The notes under the pieces are model-generated. The model saw nothing but the letters and a program-made list of their open reading frames with translations. It searched no databases and was not told the origin of the DNA. The translations under genes and the position numbers were made by a program. This document shows, piece by piece, positions 22,954-30,699 of a stretch of DNA of 38,565 bases; the first letter of the stretch is position 1, and every line of letters starts with the position of its first letter. Origin of the DNA: an uncultured Alphaproteobacteria bacterium (lineage in GTDB: Bacteria > Pseudomonadota > Alphaproteobacteria > UBA8366 > JADFVY01); contig CAMYKU010000073.1 of assembly GCA_947259105.1 (NCBI GenBank), positions 1-38,565 on the forward strand, given 5' to 3'.

Positions 22954-24140
22954 CGACGAAGCCCCTGTATCAGACACCGCTGCTCGAAACCCCGTTCCAT
23001 GCGCGCACGGCGCCGCTCAATCGGGTCAACGAATGGAGCCGCTGGGCCGGCTATGCGACGGTCGACTGCTTCACCGACCTGCCGGGCGAGTACTTCGCGA
23101 TCCGCCACGCCGCGACGCTCTTCGATGTCTCGCCGATGGTGAAATACCGGATCGCCGGCACCGACGCGGAGCGCTACATGAACCGGCTGCTGACCCGGGA
23201 TGTCCGCAAGCTGAAGCAGGGCCGGGTTGCCTACGCCATCTGGTGCAACGACGACGGCAAGGTGCTGGACGACGGCACGGTGTTCCGCCTCGGCGCGTCC
23301 GAATTCCTGCTCAACGCACAGGAACGCCACCTGGCCTGGCTGCAGGACAGCGCGCCCGGCTACGATGTGACCGTCGAGGACGTCAGCGAATCGATCGCCG
23401 GCCTGGCCCTGCAGGGGCCGCTGTCCTGCACCGTGCTGAAGGCGATGGAACTGGACGGTATCGCCGACCTGAAGCCGTTCGGCATCGCGGAATTCGACGT
23501 CGCGGGCACGCCGCTCACCGTCTCGCGCACCGGGTTCACCGGCGACCTCGGCTACGAGCTGTGGATCGATCCGGCGCGGGCGCTCGATCTGTGGGATCGG
23601 CTGATGGAGGCCGGGGCGCTCCACCGCCTCACCCCGATCGGCTCGCAGGCCCTGAACCTGGCCCGCATCGAGGCCGGATTCATCCAGACCAACGCCGACT
23701 TCGTGGCCGCCGACCACGCGGTGCGGCCGACCCGCCAGCGCTCCCCGTTCGAGCTGGGCCTGGACTGGCTGGTCGATTTCGACAAGGGGCATTTCGTCGG
23801 CCGCCGGGCGCTGCTGCGCGAACGCGAGACCGGCTCGCGCTACCGTCTCGTGGGACTCGACATCGAAGGCAGAAAGCCGGCGCACGACGCGCTGATCTAT
23901 CACGGGAAATCGCGGCAGGTCGGCATGGTGACCTCGGCGATGTGGTCACCGACCGCCAAGCGCAACATCGCGCTGGCGACGCTCGACGCCGCCGCGGCCG
24001 ACAAGGCCGGCGGGCTGTGGGCCGAGATCTACGTGAACAAGGAAATGAAATGGGAGAAGACGGCGGCCCGCTGCCGCATCGTCGCGCGCCCCTTCTTCGA
24101 CCCGCCGCGCCGCCGGGCCACCCCGGCGCCGGATTACTGA
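22950..24140 (+). CDS. GcvT-like folate-binding aminomethyltransferase/demethylase family protein
   Basis: A 396-residue protein of the glycine-cleavage T-protein/dimethylglycine-oxidase C-domain family, which moves one-carbon units from methylated amines to tetrahydrofolate. Signs: EYFAIRHAATLFDVSPM near 47-62, YMNRLLTRDV, CNDDGKVLDDG (the acidic pair matching the folate-binding Asp of GcvT), TGFTGDLGYELW, ARIEAG, and a C-terminal barrel with GMVTSAMWSPTAKRNIALA. No gcvH or gcvP is nearby, so a glycine cleavage role is unlikely. Four-base overlap with the oxidoreductase gene before it suggests that the oxidoreductase pair makes a methylene-amine that this protein unloads onto folate. Confidence 0.83.
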   Translation: MTTKPLYQTPLLETPFHARTAPLNRVNEWSRWAGYATVDCFTDLPGEYFAIRHAATLFDVSPMVKYRIAGTDAERYMNRLLTRDVRKLKQGRVAYAIWCNDDGKVLDDGTVFRLGASEFLLNAQERHLAWLQDSAPGYDVTVEDVSESIAGLALQGPLSCTVLKAMELDGIADLKPFGIAEFDVAGTPLTVSRTGFTGDLGYELWIDPARALDLWDRLMEAGALHRLTPIGSQALNLARIEAGFIQTNADFVAADHAVRPTRQRSPFELGLDWLVDFDKGHFVGRRALLRERETGSRYRLVGLDIEGRKPAHDALIYHGKSRQVGMVTSAMWSPTAKRNIALATLDAAAADKAGGLWAEIYVNKEMKWEKTAARCRIVARPFFDPPRRRATPAPDY

Positions 24141-24168
24141 CTGACATACCCGACAGAAAGCAGGATAT

Positions 24169-25563
24169 ATGCGCCCCAACCTGACATTCGATACAGAAAA
24201 GATCCGCGAGCAGGACCGCCACTGGGTCCATCCCTGGGAGGATTTCAAGTCGCTCGATCATGTCGAGCGCACCATCATCGCGCAGTCGGAGGGCATCTAC
24301 CTGCATGACACCGACGGCAACCGGATGATCGACGGTCCGGCCGGCATGTGGTGCATGAATATCGGCCATGGGCGCGAGGAGATGGCGCAGGCGATCGCCG
24401 AGCAGGTGATGCGGATGCCCTATTTCAGCCCCTGGAGCCTGGGCAACCCGCCGGCGGCCGAACTCGGCGAAAAGCTGGCGGAACTGACGCCTGGCGATCT
24501 CAACCACGTGTTCTTTACGACCGGCGGCTCGACGGCTGTCGATTCGGCCCTGCGCTTCGTGATGTATCTGAACAACTGCCTGGGCCGGCCTGAGAAGAAG
24601 CATATCCTGTCGCGCCAGGACGCCTATCACGGCAGCACCTACCTGTCGGCCTCGTGTTCCGGCAAAACGCGGGACAAGACCAACCTCGACTTCGAGACCG
24701 GCTTCGTGCACCTGCTGCCGTCGCCCAATCCGTACCGCCGGCCGGAGGGCATGAGCGTCGAGGATTTCTGCGACGCCAAGGTCGCCGACCTGGAGAACAG
24801 GATCCTGGAACTCGGCGCCGACAAGGTCGCCGCCTTCATTGCCGAGCCGATCATGGCGTCCGGCGGCGTCATCATACCGCCGCCCGGCTATCACAAGCGT
24901 TGCCTCGCGGTCTGCCGCAAATACGACGTGCTCTATATCGCCGACGAGGTGGTGACGGCGTTCGGCCGGCTGGGCCACTGGTTCGCCTCCGAATCCGTAT
25001 TCGAGGTGATCCCCGATATCATCACCTCGGCCAAGGGCATCACGTCCGGTTACATGCCGCTCGGCGCGGTGTTCATCTCCGACCGCCTCGTGAAGATGCT
25101 CGGCGCACCGGAGGCGGAGGCCAGCATGTTCGCCAACGGGTTCACCTATTCCGGCCATCCGGTGGCCGCGGCGGCGGCGCTCAAGAACATCGAGATCATG
25201 GCGCGTGAGGGCATCATGGAGCATGTCCGCGAGATCGGCCCCTATTTCCAGCAGCGCCTGCGCGAGCTGGAGGAGATCCCGATGGTCGGCGAGGTGCGCG
25301 GCGAGGGGCTGATGGCCTGCGTCGAATGCGTCAGCGACCGCGACAGCAAGGAGCCGATGATGCTCGATTACGAGATCGGCAAGCGGATCGACGCCCACTG
25401 CCAGGAGAACGGCCTCCTGGTGCGGCCGCTGATCAATATGTGCGTGATGTCGCCGCCGCTGATCATCAACCGGCCGCAGATCGACGAGATGGTCGACATC
25501 CTGCGCGCCGGCATCGAACAGTCGCAGGAGGATTTGCAGCGCGAAGGTCTGTGGGGCGGTTGA
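24169..25563 (+). CDS. Class III (omega) aminotransferase, PLP-dependent
   Basis: A 464-residue class III aminotransferase. The PLP lysine is Lys289 in TSAKGITSGYMPLGA, the PLP-binding aspartate is in LYIADEVVTAFGRLG, GGSTAVDSALRF binds the cofactor phosphate, and FTYSGHPVAAAAAL is the family's second phosphate-side motif. The arrangement resembles omega-amino acid, taurine or putrescine-pyruvate transaminases. It starts 28 bases after the GcvT-like gene, on the same strand, and closes the rightward set. Its likely job is to remove the primary amino group left after demethylation or side-chain cleavage, with pyruvate or 2-oxoglutarate as acceptor. The exact donor is unknown. Confidence 0.87.
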   Translation: MRPNLTFDTEKIREQDRHWVHPWEDFKSLDHVERTIIAQSEGIYLHDTDGNRMIDGPAGMWCMNIGHGREEMAQAIAEQVMRMPYFSPWSLGNPPAAELGEKLAELTPGDLNHVFFTTGGSTAVDSALRFVMYLNNCLGRPEKKHILSRQDAYHGSTYLSASCSGKTRDKTNLDFETGFVHLLPSPNPYRRPEGMSVEDFCDAKVADLENRILELGADKVAAFIAEPIMASGGVIIPPPGYHKRCLAVCRKYDVLYIADEVVTAFGRLGHWFASESVFEVIPDIITSAKGITSGYMPLGAVFISDRLVKMLGAPEAEASMFANGFTYSGHPVAAAAALKNIEIMAREGIMEHVREIGPYFQQRLRELEEIPMVGEVRGEGLMACVECVSDRDSKEPMMLDYEIGKRIDAHCQENGLLVRPLINMCVMSPPLIINRPQIDEMVDILRAGIEQSQEDLQREGLWGG

Positions 25564-25636
25564 AATCCGGCCCACACGCCTGGAGTCACGGCCCGTCCAT
25601 CCGGCGGTTGCCGCATGTTGGAGGAGGGAGCAAACC

Positions 25637-26113
25637 ATGAAATACGCCGTTTCCGCGTTCGTCCTCCTCGCCGTGCTTGGCGTGGCGGGCATCGCATCGG
25701 CCGGCGACTTCACCGCCGGCGATATAACCGTTAACGATCCGTGGTCGCGGGCGACCGCCGGCGCGGCGCGGAACGGCGCGGTGTATCTGACGATCACCAA
25801 CCGCGGCGACACGGCGGACCGGCTGGTCGCGGCGGCAACGGAGATCGCGGGGATGGCGTCACTGCATCGAAGCACGATGGAGGGCGGCGTCATGAAAATG
25901 CGGCCGGTCCCGGCGATCGCGGTCGGCCCGGGAGAAACCACGGTCCTGAAGCCGGGGGGGCTGCATATCATGCTGATGAACCTGAAGCGGCCACTCGAGG
26001 AAGGCGAGATGTTTGCCGCCGACCTCACCTTCGAGAACGCCGGCACGATCCGGGTCCGGGTCATGGTCGGGAAGGCCGGCGCCATCGACGGCGGCACGAT
26101 GAAGCACGACTGA
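25637..26113 (+). CDS. PCu(A)C-type periplasmic copper chaperone
   Basis: A 158-residue exported protein with a signal peptide (cleavage after ASA, about residue 22). The mature part starts ITVNDPWSRAT and contains SLHRSTMEGGVMKMRPV and KPGGLHIMLMNLKRPL, the His/Met copper(I) ligand pattern of PCu(A)C (H...M...H.M). This family delivers copper to the CuA/CuB sites of cytochrome oxidase. A very strong GGAGGAGGGAG precedes the ATG. It stands 73 bases after the aminotransferase and probably has its own function, unrelated to the amine cluster. No other copper genes are visible beside it. Confidence 0.88.
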   Translation: MKYAVSAFVLLAVLGVAGIASAGDFTAGDITVNDPWSRATAGAARNGAVYLTITNRGDTADRLVAAATEIAGMASLHRSTMEGGVMKMRPVPAIAVGPGETTVLKPGGLHIMLMNLKRPLEEGEMFAADLTFENAGTIRVRVMVGKAGAIDGGTMKHD

Positions 26114-26180
26114 CGCCGCAGGGGTTCCGACGCCAGGGAATTTCAGGCCGGGTTATCCAGGGAACGGGTCACATCGGGCA

Positions 26181-27116
26181 TCAGGGCGAACTCCGGTCCT
26201 TGAGCGGCCCGAGAGCCGCGATGTGGTCGGGTGAAAGGCCGCAACAGCCGCCGACGATCTGTACGCCGCTCTCGACCCATTGCTTCGCGAACCGCAGGAA
26301 TTCGTCCGGCGGGATCACGTCCTCGAACTGCCATTGCGGCATTTTGAAATAGCCGGAATCGGGATAGGCCATGAACGGCCCGCCGTAGACATTGCGCAGA
26401 ATGTCGAGCGCATCGCCGATGACATTCGGCGGCGTGTGCATGATGCCGGCCGCCGCCACATCGAAATCCCCGAGCACCTGAACGATTTCGGCAAGCGGTA
26501 TTTCTCGCTCCGGCACATAACCGAGGATATGCCCGTCCGCGCCGCGCCGCGCGGAGAAACCGGCCCATACGGGCAGGCCGGTCTCCGCCGCCGCGGTGAA
26601 CGCAGGACCGGTTCGTTCCGGGTGATACATCATTTCCAGAAGGATGAGGTCGCACCCTTCGTCGCGCAGAAGCATCGCGAGTTCGCCGAAAGCGTCTGCC
26701 ATCTCCGCCTCGGACGGCGCCCGTGCCCGATCCGTCTGCGGGGTGGCCCCGAACATGGGGCACATGTGTGACAGGGAACCGGCGACCAGTACGCCGTCCC
26801 GCCCGCTCGCCTCGCGCGCCCGGTGCGCGGCGCCGATGGCGGTCCGGTTGATCTCGTCAAACCGGTCCGCGAACCCGGCCGGATCGAGCATCAGCCGCGA
26901 GGACGCGTAGGTATTCGCCGTGATGATGTCGGCCCCTGCCGCAATGTAATCCCGATGAACGCCTTCGAGCACGTTCGCATTGTCCAGCGTGGCCGGTCCG
27001 CACCAGGCCTCCGGGTCCATCGACACGCCGCGCCGTTCGAGCTCCGTACCGGTCCCGCCGTCAAGAATGACAATGCCGCCGCTCCGCAGCCGGCGCTGTA
27101 TTTCCGCGTAACTCAT
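26181..27116 (-). CDS. Homocysteine S-methyltransferase-like zinc protein with altered metal site
   Basis: A 311-residue TIM barrel of the homocysteine/betaine-homocysteine methyltransferase family: ILDGGTGTELERRG at 17-30, ITANTYASSR near 65-74, and the C-terminal zinc pair GGCCG (Cys291, Cys292). The third zinc ligand is normally Cys in a GxNC motif; here the strand reads AGIMHTPPNVIG with His227 in that place. The protein therefore belongs to a divergent branch whose acceptor may not be homocysteine. Methyl donors in the family include betaine, dimethylsulfoniopropionate and S-methylmethionine, which fits the nearby methyl-amine genes. ATG 27116 is chosen because homology begins there; an earlier in-frame ATG exists, and neither has a clear ribosome site. 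Confidence 0.75.
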   Translation of the reverse strand: MSYAEIQRRLRSGGIVILDGGTGTELERRGVSMDPEAWCGPATLDNANVLEGVHRDYIAAGADIITANTYASSRLMLDPAGFADRFDEINRTAIGAAHRAREASGRDGVLVAGSLSHMCPMFGATPQTDRARAPSEAEMADAFGELAMLLRDEGCDLILLEMMYHPERTGPAFTAAAETGLPVWAGFSARRGADGHILGYVPEREIPLAEIVQVLGDFDVAAAGIMHTPPNVIGDALDILRNVYGGPFMAYPDSGYFKMPQWQFEDVIPPDEFLRFAKQWVESGVQIVGGCCGLSPDHIAALGPLKDRSSP

Positions 27117-27386
27117 GATTGGAGCCGCCCAGCCAGAAAGCGAAAGCGCTATGTTATGTGATGGCTCCATAGTCCGCAACGGATCAGACCCAACCCTGTT
27201 TTGCCTGAGCCGAAGCGTCCGGCCCCCGATGCCGACCGGCATGGATTTTCACGGCCGGCCTGTCCCGGTCGACGGCAATGAGCGGCGATTAGTATAGCGA
27301 TGGACTGCGCGGCAAGGTTGACGTGAGAGCGCGTATGTCGCATGACTTCCGGCATGGACAACGGACATCGGGAGAGGATTGTTACC

Positions 27387-27965
27387 ATGAGTTATTCGAA
27401 AGCTTCATTCGCGGTTCTGGCGCTGGTGCTGGTCGCAGGATGTCAGCAGACCGCAAGTGCGCCACAATCTGCTGCGTTCCAGGAAACGGTTGAGGCCACC
27501 GCGATCGTGCAGAAGCTCAACCTTACGACCCGTCAGGTCGTTCTGGAGGCGGAAGACGGGCGGATGCTGACGATCGTGGCCGGTCCGGAAGTCCGCAACC
27601 TTGCGCAGATCGACCTCGGCGACAAGGTGAAGGCCGTTTATATACGGGGCATTGCCGCTCGAATGGCGCCGCCTGGTCGAGCCGCCGCAGGGACCGAAGT
27701 CACGACCGGGATGGTGCGTGCACCCGAAGGCGAAAAGCCGGGAGCAATCGTCGGCGAGTCGGTCAGCAGTGTCGTCAAGATCGTCTCTTTCGATGCGCCG
27801 AGCAACCTCGTCACCTTTTCCACGTCCGACGGTTTGGTGCGCAGCGTCGTCGTTCAGAAGCCGGAGATGCAGGAATTCGCGCGCGGCCTGAAGCCGGGCG
27901 ACGAAGTCGAAGTGACGTTCACCGAGGCCTTCGCGATCGGCATTGAGGAGACCGGCGCGTATTGA
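27387..27965 (+). CDS. Predicted lipoprotein with two similar halves
   Basis: A 192-residue protein whose leader ends in the lipobox LVAGC (Cys19), so it is probably anchored in a membrane facing the periplasm. The mature part has two similar beta-rich units: VQKLNLTTRQVVLEAEDGRM ending IDLGDKVKAVY, and VVKIVSFDAPSNLVTFSTSD ending LKPGDEVEVTFTEA. Each follows the plan 'strand, turn, strand, DG, strand, GD.V...'. I recall similar small exported proteins of unknown role. GAGAGG lies about 8 bases before ATG 27387; the frame is open further upstream but has no signal sequence there. It is followed by a hairpin. Confidence 0.65.
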   Translation: MSYSKASFAVLALVLVAGCQQTASAPQSAAFQETVEATAIVQKLNLTTRQVVLEAEDGRMLTIVAGPEVRNLAQIDLGDKVKAVYIRGIAARMAPPGRAAAGTEVTTGMVRAPEGEKPGAIVGESVSSVVKIVSFDAPSNLVTFSTSDGLVRSVVVQKPEMQEFARGLKPGDEVEVTFTEAFAIGIEETGAY

Positions 27966-27977
27966 TCACAACCGCTG

Positions 27978-28011
27978 TGGCCGCCCTCCGGTGCCGATGG
28001 ACGGGCGGCCA
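27978..28011 (+). terminator. Possible terminator hairpin after the lipoprotein gene
   Basis: TGGCCGCCC and GGGCGGCCA form a perfect 9-bp stem around a 16-base loop, 12 bases after the stop codon. The nearest T-run (CCGTTTT) comes about 30 bases later, so termination by this hairpin alone is uncertain. Confidence 0.35.
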
Positions 28012-28147
28012 TCCGGTAACCGTTCAATACCAGCCGTTTTGGCCGGGCATTTCCTATGCCTGTGCATAGCCGGGACTGCTGAAAACGATTTCGAGGGGTC
28101 CGGGACACAAGATTGATTCGCCCGTCGGCCAGGCAGGGCGATGAGGG

Positions 28148-30052
28148 ATGCGTGGGCTCGTCTGTAGTGCGGGCTCAACGGGACAGAGGGACGTGAAAGG
28201 GGCTGCAACAACGATCCTCCGTTGTTTCCGGCGCACCTGGGTGCTGCGCAGGCGGTTCCTGGGTGCGCATATCGCACTGACGCTGCTGGCCGCGGCGATC
28301 ATTTCCCCCACCGTTGCCGTCTTCCTGCGCGCCGCCATCCGATTGTCCGGCGAACCGGCGCTCGCGGATCAGGACATCGCTCGTTTCCTGGTGTCGCCGG
28401 TCGGGCTCGCCTGTTTCGTCGCGGTCGTCAGCGTGTTGATCACGATCGCTGTCCTCGAGACTTCGGTGATGATGTCGATCGACATGGCGGACCGGCGGGG
28501 CGCAAGACTGGGCATTTGGGCCGGGCTGATGTTCGTCCTGCGGCGACTGTCCGCGATCCTCGCCTTCGCCGGTTTGCTTGTGGTGCGGCTCCTCCTGATC
28601 GCCGCGCCGTTCGTCCTCGCCGCCGCTTTGATCGCGAAGCACATCCTCGGCGGATACGATATCAATTATTACCTGACGGACCGCCCGCCGGAGTTCACGT
28701 ATGCGGTGGTGCTGATCGGCGCAACGGTCGCGGTCCTGGCGGCGATCCTCCTGAATCGCCTCACCGCATGGTCTCTGGCGCTACCAGGCCTTCTGTTCTC
28801 CGGTTACCGGCCGGCGGGCGCCTTTCGCCAAAGCGCCGGACTGACCCGGGGCTACAAGAGAAGGTTGCTGGCGCTCCTGGTGATCTGGGGCCTGGTCAGC
28901 GCCGCGCTTGGTACGATCGTTCTCGGCGCCTTCGGGCTCGTCGCTGACAGGGTGCTGCCGCTGGCCGGCGCTGATCTCGGACTGCTCACCGTGCTCATGT
29001 TCGGAATCCTCGTGCTCTGGTATCTCGCCACCGTGATCCTGACCGCACTGACGACGGGCAGCCTTTCGATCCTGCTCTCGGAACAGCTGGAGGCCCGGGG
29101 CGCGCCGATCGCCGCGACGTTCGATGCCGTGGCGCCCGCGGCGGGCCGAACTGGCAGCGCCGCCTGGACGCTGGCGCCCGCGCTCGGGATCGCGGCACTC
29201 ATCAGCGCGGCAGGCGGCCTGGCGCTGCTCGGCGATGTGCAGACGACGGACTCCGTCGCGGTCATCGGGCATCGCGGCGCCGCCGGCTCCCGCCCGGAAA
29301 ACACGATAGCCTCGGTCCGCAAGGCGATCGAGGACGGGGCGGACTGGATCGAGATCGATGTCCAGGAAACCGCCGACGGCGAAGTAATCGTGATCCATGA
29401 CAGCGACTTCATGAAACTTGCCGGTGTCGATCTCAAGGTCTGGGACGCCACGATGCCCGAACTCGCCGGGATCGATATCGGAACCTGGTTCTCGGCCGAC
29501 TACGCCGGTGAGCGGACGCCCACGCTTCGCGCCGTTCTGGAAGAGGCGAAGGGCAAGGCCCGGGTGCTGATCGAGCTCAAATTCTACGGCCATGACGAAC
29601 AGCTCGAGGAGCGCGTGGTCGGGATCGTCGAGGCGACCGGCATGACCGACAGCATCGCCGTCATGTCGCTCAAATATCCCATGGTTCAGAAGACGAAGGC
29701 TCTCCGGCCGCATTGGCGGGTCGGCCTGCTTGTTACGACGGCGATCGGCGACTTGACGCGGCTCGAGGCGGACTTCCTGGCCGTCAACGCGGGAATGGCC
29801 ACATCCGATTTCATCCGCCACGCCCGAACGGCTGGGCGGGATGTCTATGTCTGGACCGTCAATGACCCGCTATCGATGTCGCATATGATATCACGCGGGG
29901 CGGCCGGGCTGATCACCGACGAGCCGGCCCTTGCGCGTGAAGTCCTGTCCCACCGGGCGGAGCTGAGCACGCCGGAGCGGCTGCTGCTCCAGGCCGCCGA
30001 TCTGTTCGATCTGCAGATGAACACGAAGACATACCGTGACGCCTCTCCCTGA
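28148..30052 (+). CDS. Membrane-anchored glycerophosphodiester phosphodiesterase
   Basis: A 634-residue protein in two parts. Residues ~20-370 hold about eight hydrophobic helices, the N-terminal membrane domain found in some bacterial GDPD proteins. Residues ~370-600 are the catalytic TIM barrel: VIGHRGAAGSRPENT (catalytic His and Glu), DWIEIDVQETADGEVIVIHD (metal-binding Glu/Asp and the second His), LIELKFYG, and VYVWTVND near the end. GDPD hydrolyses glycerophosphodiesters to glycerol-3-phosphate and an alcohol such as choline or ethanolamine, probably using lipid-derived substrates at the membrane here. ATG 28148 is kept, but the first 15 residues look non-coding; GTG 28193 with a GAGGGA upstream is a good alternative. 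Confidence 0.85.
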   Translation: MRGLVCSAGSTGQRDVKGAATTILRCFRRTWVLRRRFLGAHIALTLLAAAIISPTVAVFLRAAIRLSGEPALADQDIARFLVSPVGLACFVAVVSVLITIAVLETSVMMSIDMADRRGARLGIWAGLMFVLRRLSAILAFAGLLVVRLLLIAAPFVLAAALIAKHILGGYDINYYLTDRPPEFTYAVVLIGATVAVLAAILLNRLTAWSLALPGLLFSGYRPAGAFRQSAGLTRGYKRRLLALLVIWGLVSAALGTIVLGAFGLVADRVLPLAGADLGLLTVLMFGILVLWYLATVILTALTTGSLSILLSEQLEARGAPIAATFDAVAPAAGRTGSAAWTLAPALGIAALISAAGGLALLGDVQTTDSVAVIGHRGAAGSRPENTIASVRKAIEDGADWIEIDVQETADGEVIVIHDSDFMKLAGVDLKVWDATMPELAGIDIGTWFSADYAGERTPTLRAVLEEAKGKARVLIELKFYGHDEQLEERVVGIVEATGMTDSIAVMSLKYPMVQKTKALRPHWRVGLLVTTAIGDLTRLEADFLAVNAGMATSDFIRHARTAGRDVYVWTVNDPLSMSHMISRGAAGLITDEPALAREVLSHRAELSTPERLLLQAADLFDLQMNTKTYRDASP

Positions 30053-30074
30053 GCCGGGAAATGCTCTGAGGTGG

Positions 30075-30164
30075 TGGCGGAGGGAGTGGGATTCGAACCC
30101 ACGATACGGTTTCCCGCATACACGCTTTCCAAGCGTGCGCCTTAAGCCACTCGGCCATCCCTCC
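30075..30164 (-). tRNA. tRNA-Ser (anticodon GGA)
   Basis: The minus strand folds as a type II tRNA: acceptor stem GGAGGGA/TCCCTCC, D arm GCCGAGTGGCTTAAGGC, anticodon stem ACGCT/AGCGT with loop TTGGAAA (anticodon GGA at 30128-30130), a long variable arm (GTATGCGGGAAACCGTAT region), and T arm GTGGG-TTCGAAT-CCCAC. The discriminator is G, and CCA is encoded at 30075-30077. The long variable arm and the GGA anticodon together identify serine. It lies between the GDPD and small membrane protein genes; no integrase or duplicated 3' end was seen. Confidence 0.97.
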
Positions 30165-30317
30165 ATGGCGCATCAGCCGGTTGCGGCGCGGAAACTAGCC
30201 GACCGTGATGCCGCTTGCAAGCGGCCACGGGCATATTCGCGACCTTCGGTGGCGATTCCCCAATGCCCGTGCTACTGTCGCTCCGGTATACGCACCGAAC
30301 ATCGAAGCGGCGTCAAA

Positions 30318-30668
30318 ATGGCAACCTTCTTCCGCATTCTCAGCCGCATACTTGCCCTGTTCGGGATCGGGTTCATCGCCTTGATCGCGATCCTCTGGGC
30401 CGACGGCCAGAACCTGACCGATTCCGCCGGCGCGATCTGGGCCAAGACGCATGCGCCGAGCCTGCTCAACTTCCAGAACCTCGTGCAGCGCCATTTGCAC
30501 ATTCCAGGCGTTTGGGACAATTTCATCGTCCCGACCCTCGAATACCAGGCGTGGATGGTGATGGTCGGGACCGCGCTGGTCCTGCTCGTGCTGGCCCTGC
30601 TGCTGGCGACCTTCGGGCGCCAAAGGCCCAAGTCCGGCAACGCCTTCCAGAACACCCCGACGGAATGA
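30318..30668 (+). CDS. Small membrane protein of unknown function
   Basis: A 116-residue protein with two predicted helices: one near 6-28 (ILSRILALFGIGFIALIAIL) and one near 75-97 (AWMVMVGTALVLLVLALLLA). The region between (about 29-73) is predicted to face the periplasm, and the short basic C-terminal tail (FGRQRPKSGN) the cytoplasm. The open frame extends upstream across the tRNA, which cannot be coding, so ATG 30318 is used; it has no strong Shine-Dalgarno. It is convergent with lepA, whose stop lies 31 bases away. I do not recognise the family. Confidence 0.6.
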   Translation: MATFFRILSRILALFGIGFIALIAILWADGQNLTDSAGAIWAKTHAPSLLNFQNLVQRHLHIPGVWDNFIVPTLEYQAWMVMVGTALVLLVLALLLATFGRQRPKSGNAFQNTPTE

Positions 30669-30699
30669 GCGGGCCGGCGCGAACTCAACGGATAGAGCG

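Noticed and set aside
30075..30164. tRNA-Ser as an integration site for a mobile island
   Set aside because: No integrase and no second copy of the tRNA 3' end were seen in the window.
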